From positions 1 through 7,012 of the forward strand of contig CACZRY010000217.1 of NCBI GenBank assembly GCA_902783745.1: a DNA stretch of 7,012 nt. Reading direction: 5' to 3'. Position 1 is the stretch's first letter; the number at the start of each line of letters is the position of its first letter. The DNA is from an uncultured Erysipelotrichaceae bacterium (GTDB lineage: Bacteria; Bacillota_I; Bacilli_A; Acholeplasmatales; Anaeroplasmataceae). A program made the position numbers and the translations under genes. The notes under the pieces are model-generated. The model saw only the letters and a list, made by a program, of their open reading frames with translations, did no database searches and was not told the DNA's origin. Below, piece by piece: positions 1 through 6,537 of this stretch.

Positions 1-1365
1 GTTTTAGTAACTAAGTGTGATGTATTAATATTAGATGAACCAACAAACCATCTTGATAATGATATTATTTCATTCTTAGAAAAATTCTTAATTAAGTTTA
101 AGCATGCATTAATAATGGTTACACATGATAGATATTTCTTAGAAAGAATATGTAATAAGATGCTAGAACTTGATCATGGTAAATGCTATACATATCAAGC
201 AAATTACACTAATTTCTTAGAACTTAAGGCAGAAAGACTAGAAAAAGAATTAGTATATGAAAAGAAGCTTAAATCTATTCTTAAAAAAGAAAAAGAATGG
301 ATTAATAGAGGAGTTGAGGCAAGACGTACTAAACAAAAGTATCGTATTAAGAAGTTTGAAGAAATGTCTCAAATTAAATTTAATGAATCTAAGGAGATGA
401 CATTAGATTCATTAGATGTAAGAATTGGAAAAAAGCTTATATCATTAAAGAATGCATCTAAGTCATTTGGTGATAATAAGCTATTTGATAATTTTAATTT
501 TGAATTAAATAGAGATGATATAATAGGAGTTGTTGGTGACAATGGTTCTGGTAAAACAACTTTATTTAAAATATTAATGGGACAAGAAGAATTAACAAGT
601 GGTGAATTAATTTTAGGTGAAACATTAAAAATAGGTTATTTTTCACAGCATATGGAATTAATTGATCCTGAAATAAGAGTAATTGATTATATAAAAGAAG
701 AAAGAAATCTAATTGAAACACTAGAAGGTACAATTGATGCGAAAACATTACTTGAAAGATTCTTGTTTGATTCAAATTTACAATATTCTAAGGTTAAGAC
801 TTTATCAGGTGGAGAAAAAAGAAGATTACAGCTTGTAAGAGTATTATCTAGTAATCCAAATTTATTGTTATTTGATGAACCAACAAATGATTTAGATATA
901 TATACATTAGAAATATTAGAAGATTATTTATTATCATTTAAAGGACCTATCTTAGTAATATCTCATGATAGATATTTCTTAGATAAAATTTGTAATAGAT
1001 TATTAATATTTGATAATAAGAATATTAAAGAATCACTTAAGAGCTTTAGTGAATATTTAGAACAAAATAATAATGATTATAAAGAAATAGATAACCAAAA
1101 GAATTTATCATATAAAGAAGAAAAGGAATTAAAAAAGAAGAATAAATTCCCATCTAAGCTTTTAAATGAATTAAATGATTTAGAAAAAGAAATACCTATA
1201 TTAGAAGAAAAGCTTAATGAGCTTAAAAATGATAATTCAATATCACCTACTGATTTTGAAGCTTTAATGCGTCATCAAGAAGAAATAGATAATATGTCTA
1301 ATGATATAGATATAAAAACTACTAGATATTTAGAACTTTTAGAAATGAAAGAAGGTTCTTTATAA
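1..1365 (+). CDS. uup: ABC-F ATPase, Uup-type, 5'-truncated by window edge
   Basis: The reading frame is open from base 1, so the gene begins upstream; the internal ATG at 115 is not its start. The 454 visible residues start just after the first ABC signature. The first domain shows Walker B LILDEPTNHLD (residues 9-19) and the H-loop VTHDR (40-44). Then comes a charged interdomain linker containing EWINRGVEARRTK, which is characteristic of Uup. The second, complete ABC domain has Walker A GDNGSGKTT (179-187), signature LSGGEKRR (268-275), Walker B LLFDEPTNDLD (289-299) and SHDR (321-324). A Lys/Glu-rich C-terminal tail (about 388-453) looks like the coiled coil of Uup. ABC-F proteins are soluble, lack membrane domains and act on ribosomes. 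Uup-type members are tied to ribosome function and genome stability in E. coli; the exact role here is inferred. Uup is usually about 600-640 aa, so roughly 170 residues are missing. Some ABC-Fs give antibiotic resistance, but nothing here indicates that. Confidence 0.93.
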   Translation, partial: VLVTKCDVLILDEPTNHLDNDIISFLEKFLIKFKHALIMVTHDRYFLERICNKMLELDHGKCYTYQANYTNFLELKAERLEKELVYEKKLKSILKKEKEWINRGVEARRTKQKYRIKKFEEMSQIKFNESKEMTLDSLDVRIGKKLISLKNASKSFGDNKLFDNFNFELNRDDIIGVVGDNGSGKTTLFKILMGQEELTSGELILGETLKIGYFSQHMELIDPEIRVIDYIKEERNLIETLEGTIDAKTLLERFLFDSNLQYSKVKTLSGGEKRRLQLVRVLSSNPNLLLFDEPTNDLDIYTLEILEDYLLSFKGPILVISHDRYFLDKICNRLLIFDNKNIKESLKSFSEYLEQNNNDYKEIDNQKNLSYKEEKELKKKNKFPSKLLNELNDLEKEIPILEEKLNELKNDNSISPTDFEALMRHQEEIDNMSNDIDIKTTRYLELLEMKEGSL

Positions 1366-1388
1366 AATATTAAAGAAAAGGAGATTTT

Positions 1389-1985
1389 ATGATTTTATTA
1401 AATAGAAGTAAAGGCTTTATTGCAGGAATATTATCAATTATATTTGGTGCATTATTAATTATTCTTTCTATATTCGCATTTAAGGATTTAAAGAATATTA
1501 TATTTGTTACAATTGGAGTTTTATTAATAGTTATTAATTCATTATTTTTATTAGTAACTTTATTAGATTCTAATAAGTATTATTTAGTATTTAATTTGAT
1601 ATTTGAAATTATAGGTATCGTACTTGGTATTTTATTTTTGAATAATGATAATACTGCAGTAATTATAATTGTTGGATGTTATATGATTTTATTCCCAATT
1701 GTAAGAATATTTTTATCGAATGATAAAAAAGCAAGACTTATTAATGAATTACCTTCATTAATAATTGGTATATTATTAATATTATTCAGTTTTGCGTTAG
1801 ATGATATATTAAAGGTTGTAACAATTGTTATTGGTGCAATTATTGTATGTTATGGTATTTTTGATATTATAATAACTATTAAATTAAAAAGAGATATTAA
1901 TAAATTAAATGAAATGAATAAAGAATCTTATCAATCAGAAAAAAGACATGATTCTATTGATGCAGAGGTTACTGACATTAAATAA
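1389..1985 (+). CDS. DUF308/HdeD-like six-helix membrane protein
   Basis: This 198-aa protein is almost entirely hydrophobic. Six membrane segments can be read at about residues 9-31, 36-59, 65-84, 87-108, 119-136 and 140-165, followed by a hydrophilic, charged tail (166-198) that is probably cytoplasmic. Repeated glycine-rich helices ending in a pattern like VCYGIFDIIITIKLKR resemble the DUF308 (HdeD-type) family, whose biochemical role is poorly known; HdeD itself is linked to acid resistance in E. coli. The start is supported by AAAAGGAG at 1376-1383, five bases before the ATG. It lies 23 bases after the uup stop with no visible promoter or terminator between, so it is probably co-transcribed with uup. 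No clear terminator follows it, so readthrough into degV is possible. The family call rests on topology and pattern only; the membrane location is much surer than the family. Confidence 0.8.
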   Translation: MILLNRSKGFIAGILSIIFGALLIILSIFAFKDLKNIIFVTIGVLLIVINSLFLLVTLLDSNKYYLVFNLIFEIIGIVLGILFLNNDNTAVIIIVGCYMILFPIVRIFLSNDKKARLINELPSLIIGILLILFSFALDDILKVVTIVIGAIIVCYGIFDIIITIKLKRDINKLNEMNKESYQSEKRHDSIDAEVTDIK

Positions 1986-2006
1986 GCTAAAATATGTAAA
2001 ACAGGT

Positions 2007-2035
2007 TTGACATTTTTATATAGCATTGCTATAAT
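2007..2035 (+). promoter_or_regulatory. consensus sigma-A promoter of degV
   Basis: The -35 TTGACA (2007-2012) and -10 TATAAT (2030-2035) both match the consensus exactly and are separated by 17 bases. A TG dinucleotide at 2027-2028 adds an extended -10. Transcription should begin near 2042, giving a leader of about 46 bases before the degV ATG at 2088. Confidence 0.85.
2019..2033. promoter_or_regulatory. perfect inverted repeat overlapping the degV -10 (possible operator)
   Basis: TATAGCA, one central T, then TGCTATA: seven-base arms with perfect symmetry that cover the spacer and most of the -10 hexamer. With a one-base loop it is better read as a DNA protein-binding site than as an RNA hairpin, and it lies upstream of the expected transcript start. 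Part of the symmetry is forced by the TATA content of the -10, so it may be coincidental. Confidence 0.35.
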
Positions 2036-2054
2036 ATCAATGTATATTTAAAAA

Positions 2055-2073
2055 TATGTCAACTGTTGACATA
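2055..2073. promoter_or_regulatory. 19-bp perfect palindrome in the degV leader (probable operator)
   Basis: TATGTCAACTGTTGACATA has nine-base arms around a single central T with no mismatch. It sits between the expected start of transcription (about 2042) and the ribosome binding site AAGGAG (2077-2082), the usual place for a repressor that blocks elongation or open-complex formation. The half-site TTGACAT also occurs at the -35 (2007-2013). As RNA it could fold as a 7-bp stem with a 5-base loop just upstream of the ribosome binding site without covering it, so a 5'-stabilising hairpin is an alternative. The cognate regulator is not visible in the window. Confidence 0.6.
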
Positions 2074-2087
2074 AAAAAGGAGAGCTT

Positions 2088-2981
2088 ATGGAAAAAGTTG
2101 CGATTTTAACAGATTCAAACTCAGGTATTACTCAAGCAGAAGCACAAAAACTAGGTATTAGAGTTGTACCTATGCCATTTACTATTGATGGTAGTGAATA
2201 TTTAGAAGATATAAATTTATCACAAGAAGAATTTTACAAGAAGTTAATTGGTGATGCAGTTGTATCAACATCACAGCCATCTATTGCATATGTTGCAACA
2301 ATTTGGGATGAATTGTTAGAAAATTATGATAGTATTGTTTATATACCTATGTCTAGTGGTTTATCTAAATCTTGTGAAACTGCAACTCAGTATGCAGAAG
2401 CAAATTATAAGGATAAGGTTTTTGTAGTTAATAATCAAAGAATTTCTGTTACACAACGTCAAAGTGTACTTGATGCAATAGAACTTGCTGAAAAAGGTTA
2501 TACTGCAAAGGAAATACATGATATTTTAATTGAAGTAAAATTCCAATCTATTATTTATATTATGGTAGATACTCTAACATATTTAAAGAAGGGTGGAAGA
2601 ATCACACCTACTGCCGCAGCATTAGGTGGAATGCTTAAGCTTAAGCCAGTATTAATTATTGAAGGTGAAAAGCTTGATAAATATAGAATGCGTAATCGTT
2701 CATTAGACAATGCTGAAAAGATTATGATTGATGCCATTGAAAAGGATGTTAATGGATTCTTAAAAGATTTAGATGGTAGAAGTGATAATATTAAATATGA
2801 AATTGCATATACAGGTACAGATACTACTGATGCAATGGAATTTAAGAAAATGGTTATGGAACATTTTGGATGTAAGGATGTTGTTGTTAATCCATTATCA
2901 TTATCAGTATCATGTCATATAGGACCTGGTGCAATTGCACTTGCTGTATGTAAGGATTTACCAGAAAAATATAATAAATAA
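2088..2981 (+). CDS. degV: DegV family fatty-acid-binding protein (FakB-like)
   Basis: This 297-aa protein has the usual full length of the DegV family. Visible family marks are the N-terminal ILTDSNSGI (6-14), TSQPS (61-65), the loop MSSGLSKS (88-95), LKKGGRI (166-172) and HIGPGA near the C-terminus (277-282). DegV proteins bind a long-chain fatty acid in a buried pocket. Where a FakA kinase is present, they act as FakB and present the fatty acid for phosphorylation to acyl-phosphate, which then enters phospholipid synthesis. The bound lipid cannot be told from this sequence, and no fakA lies in the window. The start is supported by AAGGAG (2077-2082), five bases before ATG. The gene forms a single-gene unit with its own consensus promoter, a palindromic leader element and a terminator, which suggests regulation independent of its neighbours. 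Confidence 0.92.
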   Translation: MEKVAILTDSNSGITQAEAQKLGIRVVPMPFTIDGSEYLEDINLSQEEFYKKLIGDAVVSTSQPSIAYVATIWDELLENYDSIVYIPMSSGLSKSCETATQYAEANYKDKVFVVNNQRISVTQRQSVLDAIELAEKGYTAKEIHDILIEVKFQSIIYIMVDTLTYLKKGGRITPTAAALGGMLKLKPVLIIEGEKLDKYRMRNRSLDNAEKIMIDAIEKDVNGFLKDLDGRSDNIKYEIAYTGTDTTDAMEFKKMVMEHFGCKDVVVNPLSLSVSCHIGPGAIALAVCKDLPEKYNK

Positions 2982-2987
2982 TTAATT

Positions 2988-3007
2988 AGACCCACATGGG
3001 TCTTTTT
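2988..3007 (+). terminator. rho-independent terminator of degV
   Basis: AGACCC, loop ACAT, GGGTCT form a 6-bp GC-containing stem (2988-3003) immediately followed by T residues to 3007. It starts seven bases after the degV stop codon. Confidence 0.88.
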
Positions 3008-3022
3008 AATTTGTTAAAACAA

Positions 3023-3031
3023 TGTTATAAT
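3023..3031 (+). promoter_or_regulatory. extended -10 promoter of the 96-aa gene
   Basis: TGTTATAAT is a TGn extended -10 joined to a consensus TATAAT (3026-3031). No convincing -35 is seen at 16-18 bases upstream, where the T-tract of the degV terminator lies. TTGTT-AA-AACAA (3011-3022), a small inverted repeat, abuts it upstream. The leader to the ATG at 3064 would be about 25 bases. Confidence 0.55.
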
Positions 3032-3063
3032 AGGTTAAATTTTTTATTTGAGGTGAGTAAAAA

Positions 3064-3354
3064 ATGTTAGAAAATTTAGTTGGGAAAAAAGTATTTGTAT
3101 TAATATCAACAAGATCAGGAGTATCTAATTCTATAGGTAATTATGGATCTGAAAGTACCCTAAATGGTATATGTAAGGTTACAGGTATATTTAAAGGATT
3201 TGATGATAAGTATATAGTTATAGGTGATGCTACAAATTATTATATGAATATATTTGATGAAGTTTCTTTAAAAAGTAAAATATCTCCATATTCTTTAGTA
3301 TCAAATAATTCTTATATTAGACAGGATAATATCATCTTTATTGCAGAAGTATAA
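3064..3354 (+). CDS. small protein of unknown function, 96 aa
   Basis: I do not recognise this family. The coding call rests on a good ribosome binding site (GAGGTGAG, 3050-3057, six bases before ATG), an extended -10 promoter just upstream, codon use like the neighbours and uninterrupted length between flanking control elements. The 96 residues have no signal peptide, membrane segment or cysteine pair; there is a single cysteine near residue 37. Alternating hydrophobic runs (KKVFVLIS, GICKVTGIF, KYIVIGD, NIIFIAEV) separated by Gly/Asn/Ser/Asp turns suggest a small, mostly beta-strand cytosolic protein, possibly a barrel. That fold is inference only. It lies between the degV terminator and the ktrB promoter region and appears to be its own transcription unit, although readthrough into ktrB cannot be excluded because no strong terminator follows. 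Confidence 0.78.
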   Translation: MLENLVGKKVFVLISTRSGVSNSIGNYGSESTLNGICKVTGIFKGFDDKYIVIGDATNYYMNIFDEVSLKSKISPYSLVSNNSYIRQDNIIFIAEV

Positions 3355-3373
3355 TTGTATTGTTTTGGCTTAG

Positions 3374-3414
3374 GAATGTTTTACCTATTTTCTTTAATAT
3401 GGTAAAATTGATTC
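3374..3414. repeat. interrupted inverted repeat in the ktrB leader region
   Basis: TTTTACC (3379-3385) is matched by GGTAAAA (3401-3407) with 15 bases between. Outer arms GAAT (3374-3377) and ATTC (3411-3414) continue the symmetry after a small unequal bulge. No T-tract follows, so it is not a standard terminator. It overlaps candidate ktrB promoter elements and could be an operator, or a leaky 3' end structure for the 96-aa gene transcript. Confidence 0.4.
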
Positions 3415-3428
3415 TAATATAGTATAAT
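3380..3428 (+). promoter_or_regulatory. promoter region of the ktrB operon (two overlapping candidates)
   Basis: Candidate 1 is TTTACC (3380-3385), 17 bases, TAAAAT (3403-3408) with TG at 3400-3401 as an extended -10. Candidate 2 is a consensus TATAAT at 3423-3428 without a good -35; its transcript would start only a few bases before the ribosome binding site AAGGAG (3439-3444). Either one or both could drive ktrB. The leader is far too short to hold a cyclic-di-AMP riboswitch of the type that controls some ktr operons. Confidence 0.5.
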
Positions 3429-3452
3429 ATATTCTGTTAAGGAGTTGTTTAT

Positions 3453-4886
3453 ATGGCAAAAAAAATACATCCGTATGTTTATATAATCTTAACATTCGTT
3501 GGTGTAATCCTAATAGGAACTTTATTATTATCAATGCCATTTGCTACTACAAGTAACCATTCTATAGGTTTTATTGATGCTTTATTTACAGCAACAAGTG
3601 CAACCTGTGTTACAGGTTTAACTGTTAGAAATATAGCATCAGAATTAAGTTTGTTCGGTAAGATTGTAATGATAGTATTAATGGAAGTTGGTGGCTTATC
3701 ATTTATTACTATTACAGTATTCTTTTTTACAATCGGTGGAGCAAGAATTGGTATTTCTAATAGATTCTTATTAAGAGAAGCACTAAATCAATCCTCAGTT
3801 GAAGGATTAGTAAGCTTAGTTAGAAAAATCGTATTAATATCATTTACAATACAGCTTATATTCGTATTTATAAACTGGTTCCCTTTCTTCCAATTCTTAG
3901 AATATGAGATAGGAGAAGGAAAAGATGGATTAAGGTCAATTGGTCTTTTAGGTAGTGATTATAATAATAGCTTTAAGCTATCATATTCATTCTTTTTATC
4001 ACTATTCCATGCAGCTGCATCATTTAATAATGCAGGATTTGATATTGTTTCATCTAACTCACTTGTTGTTATTAATTCAACCTCAACTGTTATACCATTT
4101 TCATCTATTGTATTGTTAAATTCAACAACAATGGCAATGATTGTATTAGGTAGCTTAGGATTTGTTGTTTATGATGATGTAGTAAGAAAGAGATTCAAAT
4201 GGAATTATTTCTCATTACATACTAAGATTGTTTTAATTACTACTTTAATATTAATTGTGTTTGGTGCAGCATTTATTTGGTTATCTGCAAATTTTGCAAA
4301 ATCAGGTGATACGCAACACATGAATTTTATGGAAGCATTGTTTACATCCATAACATGTCGTACCGCAGGTTTTGCGACATACGATATGTCTATGCTTGAA
4401 TTCTTGCCTATTACTTATATAATATGTATATTCTTAATGCTAATTGGTGCATCCCCTTGTTCAACAGGTGGTGGTGTTAAAACAACTACATTAGCTGTTA
4501 CAGCAATTGCAATATATTATTATGCAAGAGGTAAGAAAGCAACATGCTTTAAAAGAAGAATTGATCAATCGCAAACTGCAAAAGCTTTCGTATTATTAGT
4601 TGTTGCGATATTAATTGTATTCTTTGGTACTATACTTGTTTTATGCATTCAGCCAGAATTAGGCTTTGATAAGGTTTTATTTGAGATTGTATCTGCATTC
4701 TCAACAACAGGCTTATCAATGGGTATTACATCAAGCTTAAATGCTATAAATAGAATTATAGTTGTTATAATTATGTTCTTTGGTAGATTAGGACCATTAA
4801 CAATTATGGGTGTTTTAAATAAGAATTGGATGTCTAATGCAATAGAAGATGTTCAATATGTAAAGGAGAATGTGATGATAGGATGA
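3453..4886 (+). CDS. ktrB: KtrB-type potassium transporter membrane subunit
   Basis: This 477-aa protein belongs to the Trk/Ktr/HKT superfamily, built from four M1-P-M2 units that surround one K+ path. The four filter loops each show a single key glycine: TCVTGL (51-56, G55), FNNAGFD (191-197, G195), TCRTAGF (301-307, G306) and FSTTGLS (416-422, G420). The glycine-rich gating loop in the third unit is clear (GASPCSTGGGVKTTT, 332-346), and the conserved GRLGP lies near the C-terminus (444-448). Length is about that of KtrB, the form usual in Bacillota. It takes up K+ (Na+-dependent in several bacteria) and works with the KtrA ring. AAGGAG at 3439-3444 sits eight bases before ATG. The stop TGA overlaps the ktrA start (ATGA), so the two are translationally coupled. 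The gene order is B then A, unlike ktrAB of B. subtilis. Confidence 0.95.
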   Translation: MAKKIHPYVYIILTFVGVILIGTLLLSMPFATTSNHSIGFIDALFTATSATCVTGLTVRNIASELSLFGKIVMIVLMEVGGLSFITITVFFFTIGGARIGISNRFLLREALNQSSVEGLVSLVRKIVLISFTIQLIFVFINWFPFFQFLEYEIGEGKDGLRSIGLLGSDYNNSFKLSYSFFLSLFHAAASFNNAGFDIVSSNSLVVINSTSTVIPFSSIVLLNSTTMAMIVLGSLGFVVYDDVVRKRFKWNYFSLHTKIVLITTLILIVFGAAFIWLSANFAKSGDTQHMNFMEALFTSITCRTAGFATYDMSMLEFLPITYIICIFLMLIGASPCSTGGGVKTTTLAVTAIAIYYYARGKKATCFKRRIDQSQTAKAFVLLVVAILIVFFGTILVLCIQPELGFDKVLFEIVSAFSTTGLSMGITSSLNAINRIIVVIIMFFGRLGPLTIMGVLNKNWMSNAIEDVQYVKENVMIG

Positions 4887-5557
4887 GAAAGAAAAAGAAT
4901 AAGAACTATCTTGTCATAGGTTTAGGTAGATTTGGATCTAAAGTTGCAACTACATTAGCTGATATGGGCTATGAAGTTTTAGTAATTGATAAAAATGAAG
5001 AATCTGTTCAAGGTGTATCAAGAAAAATTCCTCATTGTGTTATTGCTGATGCAACAAAGAAAAATGTATTACAAGAATTCATTGGTAAGGATGGAGTAGA
5101 TGTTGCAGTTGTTGCAATTGGTAACAATTTACAAGCATCAATCCTATCTATTGTTAATCTTAAGAATTTAGGTGTTAAAAAGATTGCAGTACGTGCTGAC
5201 TCATTTGATTATAAGGAATTATTTGAAATGGTTGGTGCAACAGATGTTATTATCCCAGAAGAATCATCTGCAATATCTTTAGCAAACCAAATAACATCAG
5301 ATACAATTGTTGATTATTACAAGGTTTCAGGCTCATATGGTATGTATAAGCTTGAGGTTGGTGAAAAGTTTAAAGCAAAATCTTTAATTGACTTAAACTT
5401 ACGTAATGCCTTTGATATTAATATTGTTGGTATCATTAAGGAAAATGGAGAATTCTTTATTCCAAGAGGTTCTGACCTTCTAACACCTGGTGATACTGTT
5501 GTAGTAGTAGGTATTAAAGAAAAAATTGATAAGTTTGCAACATTTGTAAACGGCTAA
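4883..5557 (+). CDS. ktrA: KtrA-type RCK regulatory subunit of K+ uptake
   Basis: This 224-aa protein has the normal length for KtrA. The N-terminal RCK_N Rossmann domain (about 8-135) has the dinucleotide motif GLGRFG (13-18), the acidic residue closing the second strand (VLVID, D36) and ADAT (55-58). The RCK_C domain (about 141-224) ends in the typical TPGDTVVVVG strand. KtrA forms a cytosolic octameric ring under a KtrB dimer and gates it through ATP/ADP binding; in Bacillota, cyclic-di-AMP binding to RCK_C closes the system. The ATG overlaps the ktrB stop as ATGA. The only good Shine-Dalgarno match, AAAGGAG (4862-4868), lies 14 bases upstream inside ktrB, longer than usual, which fits translation by ribosomes finishing ktrB. 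No earlier in-frame start was found. dagK follows after 23 bases. Confidence 0.95.
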   Translation: MRKKKNKNYLVIGLGRFGSKVATTLADMGYEVLVIDKNEESVQGVSRKIPHCVIADATKKNVLQEFIGKDGVDVAVVAIGNNLQASILSIVNLKNLGVKKIAVRADSFDYKELFEMVGATDVIIPEESSAISLANQITSDTIVDYYKVSGSYGMYKLEVGEKFKAKSLIDLNLRNAFDINIVGIIKENGEFFIPRGSDLLTPGDTVVVVGIKEKIDKFATFVNG

Positions 5558-5580
5558 AATAAATAATCTATGGAGGATAT

Positions 5581-6447
5581 ATGAGACTCTTAATTATATT
5601 TAATTGCTTTACTGGAAGAAAGCATAAGGTATCTACAATTGAATATATTAAAAAAGAGTTATCTTTATATTATTCTTCCATAGATTTTTTTTCGTCTAGC
5701 TATAAAGGTAATATCACAAAAAAGATATTAGAAGATGGAACTTCTTATGATTCAATAGCGGTATTAGGTGGAGATGGTACAGTACATGAGGTGGTATCTT
5801 CATTAATGATGTTAAAAAAAAGACCATCATTAATTGTAATACCATTAGGTACATGTAATGATTTCTCATCTAATTTACTTGGAAGAAATTATAAGAAGGC
5901 TTTAAAAAATCTAGATTTATCAAATAAAATTAAAATAGATATAGTAAAAGTAAATGATACATATATGACCTATGCGTTAGCTTTTGGTGCTGGAACATCA
6001 TCAAGCTATAAAATAAAATCAAAACTAAAAGGCATATTTGGCAAAATTTCTTATTATTTAAATGCGATAAAGTATTTGTATAAAAAAATAGAAAAGCCTA
6101 AAATAAAAGGCAAATATTACTTTATAGGTATAGTTACTAAATCTAAATATCTTGCTGGTGGTAAAATAAGAAATAATCTATATTTAAATGATGGATTATT
6201 TAATTATAGATTAATTAATAATAAGCCTAGGTTATTTGGATTTATATCATTTTTAAATCATCTTAAATTTAATCCTAAAAAATCTATATATACAAATAAA
6301 TTATCGATTGAATTTGATGATGAGATTAATATAAATATAGATGGTGAAGATGCATTTAAAACTAATAAATTAGATATAAGCTTAGAAAAAGAAGCATTAG
6401 AAGTATTTATATCATCAAAAAATAAAAATAAATATTATAAACAATAA
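5581..6447 (+). CDS. dagK: DagK/YegS-type lipid kinase (diacylglycerol kinase)
   Basis: This 288-aa protein is close to the usual size of soluble DagK-family lipid kinases. It has the N-terminal nucleotide-binding strand with NCFTGRKHK (8-16), the glycine-rich catalytic motif GGDGTVHE (63-70), PLGTCNDF (88-95), LNDGLF (202-207) in the position of the metal-site DDG motif, and DGE (254-256), whose Glu corresponds to the proposed catalytic base. The family phosphorylates diacylglycerol, or related lipids, with ATP at the membrane surface to give phosphatidic acid, recycling diacylglycerol released during lipoteichoic acid synthesis. Diacylglycerol is the likeliest substrate, but the sequence alone does not exclude other lipids. 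The first motif reads N-C-F-T-G instead of the more common N-P-x-S-G. GGAGG (5572-5576) lies four bases before ATG. With no promoter in the 23-base gap after ktrA, it is the last gene of the ktr operon and is followed by a strong terminator. Confidence 0.92.
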   Translation: MRLLIIFNCFTGRKHKVSTIEYIKKELSLYYSSIDFFSSSYKGNITKKILEDGTSYDSIAVLGGDGTVHEVVSSLMMLKKRPSLIVIPLGTCNDFSSNLLGRNYKKALKNLDLSNKIKIDIVKVNDTYMTYALAFGAGTSSSYKIKSKLKGIFGKISYYLNAIKYLYKKIEKPKIKGKYYFIGIVTKSKYLAGGKIRNNLYLNDGLFNYRLINNKPRLFGFISFLNHLKFNPKKSIYTNKLSIEFDDEININIDGEDAFKTNKLDISLEKEALEVFISSKNKNKYYKQ

Positions 6448-6471
6448 ACAGGAACTAAATTCCTGTTTTTT
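6446..6471 (+). terminator. rho-independent terminator of ktrB-ktrA-dagK
   Basis: AACAGGAA (6447-6454), loop CTAAA, TTCCTGTT (6460-6467) form an 8-bp stem running into six T residues (6466-6471). The stem begins within the dagK stop codon. An A/T pair at 6446/6468 may extend it. Confidence 0.92.
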
Positions 6472-6492
6472 GAACTTTATATTCCATATAGA

Positions 6493-6537
6493 ATTAACGA
6501 AGTGGGTAATAAAGTGGGTGATAAATTCCACTATAAC
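6493..6537 (-). pseudogene. possible decayed repeat-coding remnant (FITH x2)
   Basis: On the minus strand this stretch reads VIVEFITHFITHFVN in one frame, with a stop (TAA, complement of 6559-6561) only a few codons upstream and no start or ribosome binding site. The two FITH units come from 12-bp direct repeats. The neighbouring minus-strand AlbA_2 gene also carries a 12-bp-unit tetrapeptide repeat close behind a VIV motif, so this may be the leftover C-terminal repeat of a second such gene. It is too short to be sure, and chance or a structural DNA role is possible. Confidence 0.25.
6500..6523. repeat. two 12-bp direct repeats AAGTGGGTRATA
   Basis: AAGTGGGTAATA (6500-6511) is followed directly by AAGTGGGTGATA (6512-6523), one mismatch. 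The second copy also pairs with CCACT (6528-6532), and GGGTAAT (6504-6510) pairs imperfectly with ATAACCC (6533-6539), so the region can fold as a nested hairpin. No T-run follows on either strand. Confidence 0.6.

Noticed and set aside
566..775. Minus-strand open frame of 69 codons inside uup
   Set aside because: It lies wholly within the Walker A to signature region of a clearly coding ABC-F gene; its hydrophobic, low-complexity translation is the antisense shadow of that gene.
2019..2033. Inverted repeat as a terminator for the uup/DUF308 transcript
   Set aside because: The loop would be one base, the stem is AT-rich and no T-tract follows; it fits a promoter-embedded DNA site better.
2555..2737. 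Minus-strand open frame of 60 codons inside degV
   Set aside because: It is antisense to conserved DegV motifs, with no independent gene signals or family resemblance.
3355..3452. Cyclic-di-AMP (ydaO-type) riboswitch upstream of ktrB
   Set aside because: The whole gap is under 100 bases and the likely leader under 40, too short for the aptamer; no matching conserved blocks were seen.
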